64,000 nt of DNA from Paenibacillus sinopodophylli (GCF_005930355.1 NZ_VDBO01000001.1:2215135-2279134); one strand, 5' to 3'. Counted from the stretch's first letter, positions 8,349 through 17,014 are shown. The notes: generated from the letters alone by a model not told the origin. Numbers and translations: made by a program.

Positions 8349-9824
8349 TTACTTTTCTTTTTCGGCTTCGCGCTTCGCTTTCAACCACTTCGGAGCGCCC
8401 TTGTTTTTACCCTCGCGCTTACGCTCCACTTTCTTCGGTGACGGCTTAGGAGTTCCTTGGGCTGCCGTTTTCACTTTCGGTTTTGGTGCTGCGGCAGCGG
8501 CTTTGATCTCAACAGGCTTCAGTTCCTTTGCTGTTGTTGCTGTTGCTGTTGTTGCTGTTGCTGTTGTTGCTGTTGGCATTGCAGCAGCTTCCTTCTTTTC
8601 TTGTGAACGCTTGAACTGTGCATCTGAACGCTCAGCCAGCTTCGCTTCATGACGGGCCGCGAATGGACGAGTTGCTTCTTTCAGTTCTTCATCCGATAGA
8701 AGCTTGCCTCTAAACATCGTTCGCTCAGAAAGCTCGATACCGAGCTGTTTACGGAACTTCTCCATTATGAATAGCTCCTGCGGCATTACGATCGAAATAA
8801 CCGTACCTGGCCTGCCCATACGCCCTGTGCGCCCAGCACGGTGAACGTAATGATCCGCATCAGCTGCTGGATCTAGCTGAATCACCAGTGGCAAACCTTC
8901 AATATCGAGTCCCCTTGCAGCAACATCGGTTGCGAGCAGCAGTTGGCAGCGACCCTCGCGGAACCGTGTAAGCGTTGCGGCTCTGCGCTGCTTGTCCGCG
9001 TCACCATAAAGAGCCTCAACTGTAAATCCTTCATAGCTAAGCTTCGATTCCCAGTTGGAGATGTTATCCGTGTCATTCAAGAAAAGCAATGCCGATGATG
9101 GGTTCAGTAAGCGGACAAGGCGCCGCGCCGTATCCGTCTTGTCACGTTTGTCGCTGACTACGAAATAATTATCAATCGTTTGAGACACACGATGCTCCGG
9201 CGTAATTTGAATACGCTCCGGATTTTTCATCCAGCGGCCTTCAAAACGCGCCATTTGATCCGGATATGTCGCAGAGAAAAACGCGATTTGACGTCCCTTG
9301 CCCATGTTATGCAAAATAACCTCAACTTCTTTTGTCGAGCCAAGCTGGAATACTTGATCCGCTTCATCGACAACGACATTGTTGACATCCGTAAGCTTGA
9401 GCTTACGAATTTTAATCAGCTCATGGATGCGCCCCGGCGTTCCGATAACGAGCTGAGGGCGAAGCTTGAGCTTCTCGACCTGACGCTTAAGTGCCGCACC
9501 GCCAATCAACTGCTGCACACGTATATTGAGCGGTTCTGCATAAATCTCCGCTACACGCACGATTTGCATCGCAAGCTCTTGCGTCGGCGCAAGAATAACG
9601 CCTTGTACCGCATTCGAATACGAGTTCAGCTTCTGCAGCAGCGGCAGCAAATAGGCAAGCGTCTTGCCTGTCCCCGTCTGCGATCTTGCAGAAACATCGC
9701 TTCCGCCAAGCAGAATCGGGATCGTCTCTGCCTGCACATCCGTTGGTTCCATTATTCCGTTAGCTGCCAGCTTACTCTCAAGCAGCTCATTAATACCAAT
9801 CTCATTCCAAGTATGCTTACTCAT
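8349..9824 (-). CDS. DEAD-box ATP-dependent RNA helicase
   Basis: 491 residues with all core motifs: ARSQTGTGKT (I), PTQELA (Ia), GTPGR (Ib), VVDEAD (II), SAT (III), ATDVAARGLDI (V) and HRAGRTGRMG (VI). After residue 400 the helicase core gives way to a low-complexity tail containing an ATTAT-type repeat and a basic C-terminus (KKVERKREGK, KAKREAEKEK), probably an RNA-binding extension. Start ATG with GAGAGG upstream. Such enzymes remodel RNA in ribosome assembly, decay or cold adaptation; the ortholog (CshA, CshB or YfmL type) cannot be fixed here. It may be co-transcribed with the SDR gene 26 bp upstream. Confidence 0.92.
   Translation of the reverse strand: MSKHTWNEIGINELLESKLAANGIMEPTDVQAETIPILLGGSDVSARSQTGTGKTLAYLLPLLQKLNSYSNAVQGVILAPTQELAMQIVRVAEIYAEPLNIRVQQLIGGAALKRQVEKLKLRPQLVIGTPGRIHELIKIRKLKLTDVNNVVVDEADQVFQLGSTKEVEVILHNMGKGRQIAFFSATYPDQMARFEGRWMKNPERIQITPEHRVSQTIDNYFVVSDKRDKTDTARRLVRLLNPSSALLFLNDTDNISNWESKLSYEGFTVEALYGDADKQRRAATLTRFREGRCQLLLATDVAARGLDIEGLPLVIQLDPAADADHYVHRAGRTGRMGRPGTVISIVMPQELFIMEKFRKQLGIELSERTMFRGKLLSDEELKEATRPFAARHEAKLAERSDAQFKRSQEKKEAAAMPTATTATATTATATTAKELKPVEIKAAAAAPKPKVKTAAQGTPKPSPKKVERKREGKNKGAPKWLKAKREAEKEK
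8531..8575 (-). repeat. In-frame 15-bp minisatellite in the helicase gene
   Basis: Three perfect tandem copies of CTGTTGTTGCTGTTG (plus-strand sense), encoding a Thr/Ala tract in the helicase tail. The unit is a multiple of three, so changes in copy number would alter tail length without shifting the frame. Confidence 0.9.
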
Positions 9825-9850
9825 TCTTTAATCCTCTCTCAATTAAACCT

Positions 9851-10624
9851 TTATTTTCGATTCAGCATGCCGCCGAAGAGTCGATCAATGGTGCGTGGCA
9901 GCAACTGGTAAAGCTTGATGGCAAAAGCCGCCTTTTTGGGAAGGTCAAGCTCGGATTTCCGCCGTTTAATCAGCCTGACAATCCGAGTGACTACGTACTC
10001 TGGCTTCATCATAAACCAACTAACGTTTTTCACGTAAGAGCCTGAAGGATCAGCAAGCGAGAAAAAAGGGGTATCAATCGGCCCTGGATTCACGGCTGAC
10101 ACCTGAATGCCGCTCCCTTGAAGCTCCATTCTCAGCGAATTCGTAAAGCCCAGCACCGCATGCTTGGTAGCCGTGTAGCTGGTCGATTTCGCTGTTCCGA
10201 TCTTGCCTGCTAGCGAAGCAATATTAACAATGTGTCCACTTCCGCGTTTCACCATATGCGGGAGGACAGCCTTTGTACAGCGTACGATTCCCATATAGTT
10301 GGTATCCATCATCTGGGCGAAGTTCTCCAAAGGCATGCTTGCAAAATGTTCAAACTGACCGTATCCGGCATTATTCAGCAAGACATCTATTTTACCGTAT
10401 TTCGCAATGACGGCTTCTACTGTTTGCAGTACTTGATTATTGTCGGTTACATCCATTTGATAATAAGAGACTGAACCTTTTATCATCGAGGCGATCTCTT
10501 TGAGCTTATCGATATTTCTTCCGGTTAGCACAGGTATTGCCCCCTGCTCCGCAAGCTTGACTGCCGTTAACGCTCCGATTCCGCTTGATGCGCCGGAGAT
10601 GAATATAACCTTGCCTTTTAGCAT
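9851..10624 (-). CDS. Short-chain dehydrogenase/reductase
   Basis: 257 residues with the classical SDR pattern: TGxxxGIG as SGASSGIG near the N-terminus (NAD(P) binding), NNAG near residue 88, and the catalytic Ser and YTATK in the middle (about residues 142-159), followed by NPGPIDTPFF. The Arg in LTGRN after the second strand favours NADP(H). It most resembles broad-specificity YqjQ/DltE-like reductases; the substrate is unknown. Ribosome binding site GGGTGATG. It is transcribed just ahead of the helicase. Confidence 0.87.
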   Translation of the reverse strand: MLKGKVIFISGASSGIGALTAVKLAEQGAIPVLTGRNIDKLKEIASMIKGSVSYYQMDVTDNNQVLQTVEAVIAKYGKIDVLLNNAGYGQFEHFASMPLENFAQMMDTNYMGIVRCTKAVLPHMVKRGSGHIVNIASLAGKIGTAKSTSYTATKHAVLGFTNSLRMELQGSGIQVSAVNPGPIDTPFFSLADPSGSYVKNVSWFMMKPEYVVTRIVRLIKRRKSELDLPKKAAFAIKLYQLLPRTIDRLFGGMLNRK

Positions 10625-10676
10625 CCAACATCACCCATTTACAAGTTTACTTGATTGCTCCTGCAGACGCAAAAAA

Positions 10677-10692
10677 AGCTCCCTAAGGAGCT
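10677..10692 (-). terminator. Terminator of cheX
   Basis: AGCTCC and GGAGCT with a four-base loop, followed on the minus strand by a run of T residues, placed ten bases after the cheX stop codon. The stem is short (6 bp). Confidence 0.7.
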
Positions 10693-10701
10693 ATTTCTAT
10701 G

Positions 10702-11163
10702 CTAAGATGCGATTAAAACTTGGATGTCAAGCTCTCCGATTCCATCCATAATAAGCGGTATGGTCAGTGCCTTCTGCGCAGTAAAGCCTGCTGATTGTGC
10801 AGACTGGATAACCTTAGGCGGCGTAATATCGACACGCACCCCTTGGTTAAACAACATCGTGCTGGCATTTCCGCTAATCATATTCCCGAGCTCAGAAATA
10901 GCACTCTTCACGATTTCATCGATTTCAGAAATTACGTATCCGCCCATCATCGCAGAAACCATTTTCATAGCTACTTCTTCACTTAGTCCGAATACAATGT
11001 CTCCGTTCATTTGTCCATTGAGCCCAATTTGAATCCAAATATAGTTCTCTACAAACTTGATGTCCTTGAGGCCTAGCTCTCCAGTCGCAGGACGTATTTG
11101 AACAACTTGCTCAATTACGATTTTTGCGGATTCAAGAAACGGGTTAATGTATTCTGCCTTCAT
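10702..11163 (-). CDS. cheX: Chemotaxis protein CheX-like (CheC/CheX phosphatase family)
   Basis: 153 residues. The conserved phosphatase helix of the CheC/CheX/FliY family is visible as AISELGNMISGNA near residues 87-100: the Glu and the Asn form the active site that dephosphorylates CheY-P. CheX forms dimers and carries a single such helix, as here, whereas CheC carries two. It lies outside a chemotaxis operon and is monocistronic between terminators, as is common for cheX. Start ATG with AAAGGAGC upstream. The physiological response regulator is not identified. Confidence 0.85.
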   Translation of the reverse strand: MKAEYINPFLESAKIVIEQVVQIRPATGELGLKDIKFVENYIWIQIGLNGQMNGDIVFGLSEEVAMKMVSAMMGGYVISEIDEIVKSAISELGNMISGNASTMLFNQGVRVDITPPKVIQSAQSAGFTAQKALTIPLIMDGIGELDIQVLIAS

Positions 11164-11331
11164 AATGAAGATACGCTCCTTTTCGACAAAATTCGTGGTT
11201 TGTCTTATTTAGTTTATATTATACTTAATTGATTAGGACAAGTATACTATAAAAAAAATATATATAACTAAAGAACTATTTTTTATTTTTGAAAACGGCA
11301 CTATGCCGGAATGGACTGGAGGGTTTACTGC

Positions 11332-12345
11332 GTGCCAAACGTATGGGCTCATTTCATATTTGGACAGCTAGTGCTTGGAAAGCTGGGAGAAAGCGCGCTT
11401 CTGCAATCCGAACAGCATAAAAACATGTTTAACATGGGCTGCCAAGGACCTGATTTTTTGTTTTATCACCGCTTCTTCCCGTGGCAGCAAAGCTTAGCAT
11501 TAAACCGTTTAGGCACTCAAATGCATAACTTTCATTGCGGCCCTGTCCTAGTAGAGCTGCTTGATGGTGTCAATGGAAGGAAGGCATGCCCTAAAAGTCC
11601 TGATTCCTCCATCCTATATGCGCTTGGATTCGTGCTTCATCACGTGCTCGATCGCAATTTGCACCCTTACGTATTCAGCAAATCCGGTTTCCGCAAATGG
11701 GATCATCAACGTTTTGAAATTATGATGGACACCATTATCGCGCGAGAGCTTTGGGGTGTCGAAACATGGAAAACCCCAGTTTGGAAATTCGTTCACACGG
11801 GCGGAAGCTTTCCTCCGCCTATACTTGATGCGCTGGAATCCATTGTTGCGCACTATTACGAAGAGCTTGCACCTCTTATTCAGCGTGAAGATTTCAACCA
11901 AGCCAATCGAGATTTTATTGCTGCTCAGCGATTGTTCCATGATCCGACAGGACTCAGAAGTGCATTAACCTTTGGTCAGATTAAACCATTCGTCTTTGGA
12001 AAGGAACCCTTTCCTTATGATGTCTTGAATGTAGCAGAAGCCCCTTGGCTTGACCCTGTAGATGGCATTTCCTATCATCATGCAAGTGCGTGGACTTTAT
12101 GGGAGCAAGCACTAAATGACGGAATCGAGGTCATCCGCTCGATACTTGTTTGGCTCAGAGCCCATGAAGCACCTCAGATTACCAAAGAGGATCGTTCTTA
12201 TGTGCGCGAGCTGCGCGAACATGCCATTGCACTGATCAGCAACCGTTCCTACGAAACCGGTCTTCCTTGCGAGTCGGATATAGGTATTCGGTTCGCGGAT
12301 ACGGTATGGACTGATCAGATCGGAATCACAAAGGCGCCTTCTTAA
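11332..12345 (+). CDS. Zinc-dependent phospholipase C family protein
   Basis: About 337 residues starting at GTG 11332 (PNVWAHFIFGQLVLG), chosen because GGAGGG lies eight bases upstream; an ATG seven codons earlier overlaps that ribosome binding site. The N-terminal W/H pair, MGCQGPDFLFYHRF near residue 40 and LHHVLDRNLHPYVF near residue 105 match the zinc-ligand pattern (His and Asp clusters) of bacterial zinc-dependent phospholipase C-like proteins. No signal peptide is seen, so it may be cytoplasmic; phospholipase activity is therefore uncertain. It stands alone on the plus strand. Confidence 0.78.
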   Translation: MPNVWAHFIFGQLVLGKLGESALLQSEQHKNMFNMGCQGPDFLFYHRFFPWQQSLALNRLGTQMHNFHCGPVLVELLDGVNGRKACPKSPDSSILYALGFVLHHVLDRNLHPYVFSKSGFRKWDHQRFEIMMDTIIARELWGVETWKTPVWKFVHTGGSFPPPILDALESIVAHYYEELAPLIQREDFNQANRDFIAAQRLFHDPTGLRSALTFGQIKPFVFGKEPFPYDVLNVAEAPWLDPVDGISYHHASAWTLWEQALNDGIEVIRSILVWLRAHEAPQITKEDRSYVRELREHAIALISNRSYETGLPCESDIGIRFADTVWTDQIGITKAPS

Positions 12346-12356
12346 CGAAGACGCCT
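12332..12356 (+). terminator. Weak terminator-like hairpin at the end of the phospholipase-like gene
   Basis: AGGCGCCTTC (12332-12341) pairs with GAAGACGCCT (12347-12356) with one mismatch. It overlaps the stop codon and lacks a good T-run, so terminator function is uncertain. Confidence 0.4.
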
Positions 12357-12396
12357 GCACGCTCAGCACCAAAGATATCGCAGTCGTTCTTCTACG

Positions 12397-13395
12397 TTAT
12401 ACAGCTTTACTTGTCAGGCTTCGGCGAAACCGCAGCCTGATTAGCCGCAACCTTTCATATAATACATCGACTGGCTTACCGAGCTGCGATGCATCCGATG
12501 CCCCATATACCTGTTGAAGAATAGGCTTGAGGTATTTATCACCGACCTGCGACAGCGCTTCCCATACGAGCAGTTGCTCATCCTCGGGAACCTCATTAAG
12601 CTCTCTCGTTATGAGGGAATCCATGTCATAACCTTCCTGCTCCAATTGCTCGATCCGATCCATAAGCTCACGTCTGGACAGCTCCAGCTCAGAACCAAGC
12701 TGTTCCAGCGAGCCCCCCTGCTGCACCATTAGCAGAATGTGCTTTTTGACCATCTGACGATCCATCAGCGATTTATATTTTGTTTCTTTCTGTTTGTAGA
12801 GCCACTGTGTATAAATGCCAGTATCGAGCTTCTCAGCAACCCACTGCAGCGGGAACACCGAATCATGCTCCACTTCTTCCAGAATGGCGAGCATTTCTGC
12901 ACCATAGGAAGCATGCTTCGTGCTGCCCCAACCAGGAATCTGGGATAATTCCTCTGCTGTCTTAGGAACGAATGCACTGATCATCCATAATATCCGATTC
13001 GTCGCAACGAGATAGGCAGAACGCTTCTCTGCTATCGCTGTTGCACGTCGCCATTCGCGAAGCTTCTGGAACAGTTCTGGATTGTGATGATGCTCACCAT
13101 AGCACTGCAGCATCGTGACGAAGCTGCCTGACGATGGCCTCCGATCATCCAGCATGCCATCGATAATGGGTGTGTATCCTTCCCCCATAACACGTGAGAC
13201 TCCATGCCGGAAGGCTACGATCATTTCCTCCCACGACATGCCCTCGAACCAGGTCAGGGGGCTGCCGCTTTCCGATTCGCCCTCCATCCATAGCACAGAC
13301 CAGATTCCTTGACTCTCACAAATGGACAGCTGTGCGCTGGCCATTCCTTGATCCTCGCCTGGCTTCTCAAACGTGTTAAAAAAAACAATTTGCAT
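12397..13395 (-). CDS. HRDC-domain protein
   Basis: About 332 residues starting at ATG 13395 (MQIVFFNTF), preceded by GGAGG. The central region, LREWRRATAIAEKRSAYLVA followed by AEELSQIPGWGSTKHASYGAEML, is an HRDC domain, a helical nucleic-acid-binding module found in RecQ helicases and RNase D. The C-terminal region may carry a helix-turn-helix (SLEQLGSELELSRRELMDRI). No catalytic domain is seen. Such stand-alone HRDC proteins occur in Paenibacillus with unknown role. An intrinsic terminator lies in its own 5' region (13489-13525). Confidence 0.75.
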   Translation of the reverse strand: MQIVFFNTFEKPGEDQGMASAQLSICESQGIWSVLWMEGESESGSPLTWFEGMSWEEMIVAFRHGVSRVMGEGYTPIIDGMLDDRRPSSGSFVTMLQCYGEHHHNPELFQKLREWRRATAIAEKRSAYLVATNRILWMISAFVPKTAEELSQIPGWGSTKHASYGAEMLAILEEVEHDSVFPLQWVAEKLDTGIYTQWLYKQKETKYKSLMDRQMVKKHILLMVQQGGSLEQLGSELELSRRELMDRIEQLEQEGYDMDSLITRELNEVPEDEQLLVWEALSQVGDKYLKPILQQVYGASDASQLGKPVDVLYERLRLIRLRFRRSLTSKAV

Positions 13396-13488
13396 ATTGA
13401 CCTCAATCCTCCAATAAATAGTAGTTTCGCGAATGGCTTGAACGGGCAGGCGCTTCCAATGAAGGAGAGGATGCCGTAAAACAAAAAA

Positions 13489-13525
13489 AAGCACCTCCTT
13501 TGCCCAACGGGCAAAGGAGGTGCTT
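13489..13525 (-). terminator. Strong terminator in the leader of the HRDC gene
   Basis: A perfect 17-bp stem (13489-13505 with 13509-13525) and three-base loop, followed on the minus strand by nine T residues. It lies about 95 bases upstream of the HRDC start codon and no other minus-strand gene lies upstream of it. It therefore looks like a leader attenuator or the end of a very short transcript. Confidence 0.8.
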
Positions 13526-13634
13526 CCTCCACGTTCAATGATTCGATTGCCTTCATGCTATCATAATGATTTCTTTATTACAAGCATTTTGTTATTGTAT
13601 AATGATTGTACTAATGAAGTGGAGGCTATACGAT

Positions 13635-13931
13635 ATGCTGCTGCCTGATTTTGATTTTATGTCCGATTCTACCGAAGAAACGTCGACCCGCTACGTGACA
13701 TTTATCGGTCCAAGCTTGAAGCGTTTTGATCTGGCCATCACGTCTACAAGCCGATTTTATGGCAAGAAGCTGATTACAGATCTTCAATTCGGCAAAACCG
13801 CTATAATCGGCCCGGATGATCTGGAAGAAGAAGGCTATTTAGAGCATGTATTTAAACTAACGGAAGAAGAAGCTTCCGAGCTTGTACAATTTTTGTATTT
13901 TGTTGTAGGTACGGTGCATTTTACCGATTAA
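13635..13931 (+). CDS. DUF3055-like conserved small protein
   Basis: 98 residues from ATG 13635 (MLLPDFDF), preceded by GGAGG nine bases upstream; the longer frame from 13566 starts with a hydrophobic stretch lacking a ribosome binding site. The conserved core TRYVTFIGPSLKRFDLAITSTSRFYGKKLI and AIIGPDDLEEEGYLEHVFKLTEEEA matches, from memory, the DUF3055 family of small Firmicutes proteins (SAV0927-like). Function is unknown. It is followed 50 bp downstream by another small gene on the same strand and probably forms an operon with it. Confidence 0.75.
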   Translation: MLLPDFDFMSDSTEETSTRYVTFIGPSLKRFDLAITSTSRFYGKKLITDLQFGKTAIIGPDDLEEEGYLEHVFKLTEEEASELVQFLYFVVGTVHFTD

Positions 13932-13982
13932 TCAGGGTACACTTTAATGGTAATCACATACCATTGTAGGAGGAGTCTGCTG

Positions 13983-14261
13983 ATGGATCGATTTGTGGAA
14001 GAAAATCGCCAGCCGTACACCGATGTATCGACGGTAGAATCGCAGCGCAACGACCTGATTCCGGAGGAATTTCCGGATGGCCCGTATGGCTCTGACCTGC
14101 TGATGGAATCACTGGGCAAGAGCACGCCATGGCGAATAGACCAGCGGCCATCCAACCGCTTTTATTACGAGAACCGCTCGCTCCATGCGGGAATGCCGCG
14201 TGATTATCCCGGTGAAGACGAATACGATCACGGGTTTCCAGAGGTACACGACGAACCATAA
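13983..14261 (+). CDS. Small acidic conserved cytosolic protein
   Basis: 92 residues from ATG 13983 (MDRFVEENRQPYTDVSTVES), which has GGAGGAG seven bases upstream. The protein is acidic and rich in Pro, Tyr, Asp and Glu (IPEEFPDGPYGSD, MPRDYPGEDEYDHGFPEVHDEP), with no membrane segment or signal peptide. I do not recognise a functional family beyond small cytosolic proteins of Paenibacillus and Bacillus. The clean ribosome binding site and position behind the DUF3055-like gene support it as a real gene. Confidence 0.65.
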   Translation: MDRFVEENRQPYTDVSTVESQRNDLIPEEFPDGPYGSDLLMESLGKSTPWRIDQRPSNRFYYENRSLHAGMPRDYPGEDEYDHGFPEVHDEP

Positions 14262-14306
14262 TCCAAGCAAAAACGCCTTCGGCGTCATTTAAGACGCTGA
14301 AGTAGC

Positions 14307-14456
14307 TTTGACGGTGAAATATAAGCCCTTTATAAGCGAACAATCTTATAAATTCTTATATTTCAAGGCGAAACGGCAGTTTCTCTCCTTTGGCGGCGCG
14401 TTTCATTCCGAGAAATATAGAGAAAGAATGGTCAACTCATATTCTTTCCTATATTT
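14307..14456 (+). repeat. Dispersed intergenic hairpin repeat: half copy plus full copy
   Basis: The full copy at 14370-14456 has GAAACGGCA, TCTCCTTTGGCGGCG, CGTTTCATTCCGAGAAATATAG and, after AAGAATGG, TTCTTTCCTATATTT. Just upstream (14310-14365) an ACGGTGAAATATAAG block and CTTATATTTC resemble the second half of the element alone. Both would fold as hairpins (GAAATATAGAGAAAG with CTTTCCTATATTT). The segment fills the gap between the small acidic protein gene and a terminator. Confidence 0.75.
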
Positions 14457-14460
14457 GCAC

Positions 14461-14506
14461 AAAGCCCTTGCCATCACACGATAGATGTGACAGGCAAGGG
14501 CTTTTT
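14461..14506 (+). terminator. Terminator after the small-protein operon and repeat
   Basis: A 12-bp stem AAAGCCCTTGCC/GGCAAGGGCTTT (14461-14472 and 14493-14504) enclosing a second small stem (TCACA/TGTGA), followed on the plus strand by T residues. Confidence 0.85.
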
Positions 14507-14595
14507 TAACACAAAACTCCATTATATGCAGTATGCTTGATCGTTTGCGAGCACTGCCTCAGGCTCGCGCCGGCAACGTGAACAAACTCTTCGGA

Positions 14596-15951
14596 TTAGG
14601 CTGGATTAAGCTCCAGATCATCTTCATCCCCGCGATTGAATGCTTCACGATCGAATTCACCTTCAGAATCTGCTACAAGCAATGCCGTTACAGTCGTACC
14701 TGTTGCGTTAACAGCTGTACGGCCCATATCGATTAGAGACTCAACCGCTACTACAAGAGCAATACCTTCAAGCGGCAAGCCAACAGCCGTTAGAACAACC
14801 GTTGTTGAGATAGATGCAGGTCCAGGTACTCCTGCTACGCCGATTGATGAAATTACGCTGACTACTACAATTAGGACATAGTCCGTTGCCGTAAGTGCTA
14901 CTCCATAAACCTGTGCGACGAATACGGACACAACAGCCGGCCAAATGCCGCCGCAGCCATTAAAGTTCATTGTAGCGCCTAACGGAGCTACAAAACTAGC
15001 AATTTTGGGTGATACGCGCAAACGTTTCGTAATAACCTCTAAATTGATAGGAAGCGTCGCAAAGCTGCTGCGCGTTGTGAACGCTACTGCAATCGTCGGA
15101 TAAGCTTTCCGGAAAAACTTGAACGGATTAACCTTCGCAACAAACGTTACCAACCCGCCAAATACGAATACAAAATGGAGGATGAGTGCGATATAACTCA
15201 CAGCAATCAGCATGGCTAACGGCTCAAGCGTTTCCCAGCCATATTTGGCTGCCATAACTGCAATCAACGCATAAACACCGTATGGCGTAAAGCGAAGTAC
15301 AAACTTAACGACCTGATGAAGAATAGTGGTAGCTGATTGAATAAACGCTCGGAATGGCTGAACAGATTCCGGATTTTTTGCACCTACCTTCACGATTGCA
15401 ACCGCAATAAACAGCGCAAATATGAGTATCGGTACTACTTTCCCATCTGCAGCGTCACTAATCGGATTCGACGGTACTTGATCCAAAATAACTTTGAAGA
15501 AGCTTGGCACTTCACGAGCCACAAAGTTTTCTGGTGTCGTTAATTCAAAGCCTGCGCCTGGATTAATTGCCGACGCTACGAGTAGTCCGATAATTGCGGC
15601 TACACCTGTCGTAGCGAGGAACCATGCAATGGTTTTAACACTAAGCTTGCGGAGAAACTCAATGTTCGTGATCGATATGATACTGTTAATGACTAGAACG
15701 AATACAAGCGGGATTACGATCATTCGAATCAAGTTAATGTAGATGGAGCCAATTGTGCCAACTCCCTCGGTTTCCAGTTCGAAGTTATTAAATAGAATGC
15801 CTGCAACCAATCCCAAACCGAGGGCAACGAGGACCCGAGTTCCGAAGCCGACCCGCTTTTTGGCCAAGAAGTATAGACCGCCAAGCAGCACCGCTGATAC
15901 GACCAAGGTAATCCAATTGTTCTCAAGTGCCGTTAATAAATTATTTTCCAT
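14596..15951 (-). CDS. Dicarboxylate/amino acid:cation symporter (DAACS family)
   Basis: 451 residues with eight or more membrane helices. DAACS signatures are visible: IRMIVIPLVFVLVINSI near residue 75, FTTRSSFATLPINLEV (serine-rich hairpin), GATMNFNGCGGIW in the position of the NMDGT Na/substrate motif, and VAGVPGPASISTTVVL (second hairpin). These are Na+- or H+-driven importers of glutamate, aspartate, C4-dicarboxylates or cystine. The altered NMDGT motif makes the substrate unclear; TcyP-like cystine uptake is one possibility. Start ATG with GGGGAAGA upstream. It is monocistronic. Confidence 0.87.
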   Translation of the reverse strand: MENNLLTALENNWITLVVSAVLLGGLYFLAKKRVGFGTRVLVALGLGLVAGILFNNFELETEGVGTIGSIYINLIRMIVIPLVFVLVINSIISITNIEFLRKLSVKTIAWFLATTGVAAIIGLLVASAINPGAGFELTTPENFVAREVPSFFKVILDQVPSNPISDAADGKVVPILIFALFIAVAIVKVGAKNPESVQPFRAFIQSATTILHQVVKFVLRFTPYGVYALIAVMAAKYGWETLEPLAMLIAVSYIALILHFVFVFGGLVTFVAKVNPFKFFRKAYPTIAVAFTTRSSFATLPINLEVITKRLRVSPKIASFVAPLGATMNFNGCGGIWPAVVSVFVAQVYGVALTATDYVLIVVVSVISSIGVAGVPGPASISTTVVLTAVGLPLEGIALVVAVESLIDMGRTAVNATGTTVTALLVADSEGEFDREAFNRGDEDDLELNPA

Positions 15952-16160
15952 AATGCAGCAATCTTCCCCTCTGTCTAATGACTATTACGTAATGCACAAA
16001 TTAACTTTTAAATTAATCAATTATAATCCCGATAAGATTACTGCACTTTACTGAAAACAATATATCATCGTCATTTCATATGTGTCAACATGATTTTTCC
16101 TTGCAACAGCAACCGTTTCAACGTACTAATCTCTTTTTTTCTTATAGGCTGGCATACGAA

Positions 16161-16206
16161 AGAGACGCCGTGCTGCCGCTCTTAAACGGCTGTTCGGGGT
16201 CTCTTG
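16161..16206 (-). terminator. Terminator-like hairpin downstream of the hydrolase gene
   Basis: AGAGAC (16161-16166) pairs with GTCTCT (16199-16204), with inner complementary CCG/CGG and CTGCCG/CGGCTG-type segments. It lies within 20 bases of the hydrolase stop at 16223. The T-run is weak, so confidence is moderate. Confidence 0.5.
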
Positions 16207-16222
16207 TTAACTTAAAGAGAAA

Positions 16223-17014
16223 TTAATACACCTTCTCAAGAAAACTAAGTGTAGCATGGAGTGCTTCCTTCAGATAAAGCGTTGCTCCCTCATAAGGATG
16301 ACGAACGCCGAACACATGGTCGGCTCCCTCAATTGAAACATAGGTTTGTTCTGGATTCGCTTCTTGTAGCTTCGCATTCTCGGCGAGTAGGCGCTCATGA
16401 TCTATGCTTCCCTGCACAATGAGTACAGGCTGCTCCAATGAACCGAAATGGGCAAGCACATCAAACCGTTGTTGATTGGTCTCCGCATCCTCAGCCACCC
16501 GCTGCTGGAGCAGCGTAGCCTGCTGATCGGCAGCAGCGCCGGAAGGTGTCGAACCTCCATTCCAAACGACAACAGCTTGCACATCCTCTGGCTGCTCACC
16601 TGCTAGAATGAGGCCGCTGCTTCCTGCTCTGCTATGGCCTATTATTGCAATTCGACTGGCATCTGCAGCTTCGATAAGCGGCAGCAGTCCTTGCTTAATA
16701 TGCTGAATAATGACATCCCAATCTACAAGTTCTTGCGTAACCGTACTAGCTTGAGCGATGAGCTCCTCGCTAATTCCAGCTTCCCTTGCTGTAATCCGTG
16801 AGAAATCGAAGCTGACAGCGTAGAACCCATTCTCTGCCAAGCCATTCGTCACCTCTGGCCAGAATGCCCAATCCTGAAAGCCGCGAAAGCCATGACCGAC
16901 GATGGCGATCGGCCTCGCTACTCCTCCCTCAAGCGTCTTCACCCTGCCGCGTAAATAGAGGTGCTCGTTCAACTTAATCTCAAACGTCTGTGACACAATC
17001 GTTCTCTCTGCCAT
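16223..17014 (-). CDS. Alpha/beta hydrolase
   Basis: About 263 residues from ATG 17014 (MAERTIVSQTFEIKL), preceded by AAGGAGTG. The fold is shown by VGHGFRGFQDW (oxyanion region), the nucleophile elbow IGHSRAGSSG (Ser near residue 120), VVWNGGSTPSG, LIVQGSIDHERLL (catalytic Asp strand) and EGADHVFGVRHP (catalytic His). It is close to dienelactone hydrolase or peptidase S9-like enzymes and lacks a signal peptide. Substrate unknown. It stands alone between two terminator-like structures. Confidence 0.85.
   Translation of the reverse strand: MAERTIVSQTFEIKLNEHLYLRGRVKTLEGGVARPIAIVGHGFRGFQDWAFWPEVTNGLAENGFYAVSFDFSRITAREAGISEELIAQASTVTQELVDWDVIIQHIKQGLLPLIEAADASRIAIIGHSRAGSSGLILAGEQPEDVQAVVVWNGGSTPSGAAADQQATLLQQRVAEDAETNQQRFDVLAHFGSLEQPVLIVQGSIDHERLLAENAKLQEANPEQTYVSIEGADHVFGVRHPYEGATLYLKEALHATLSFLEKVY

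Noticed and set aside
11264..11285. AAAGAAC half-site upstream of cheX, as a further Sin-type operator
   Set aside because: Only one half-site is present and there is no facing partner; chance is likely in AT-rich sequence.
13254..13556. 100-codon minus-strand frame overlapping the HRDC gene start
   Set aside because: It overlaps the real gene in another frame, has no ribosome binding site and contains a strong terminator hairpin; considered only as a possible leader peptide.
16161..16206. Another copy of the dispersed intergenic repeat
   Set aside because: It contains AAACGGCTG but lacks the other blocks (GGCGGC, CGTTTC, CTTTCCTATATTTC) in order; treated as a terminator-like hairpin.
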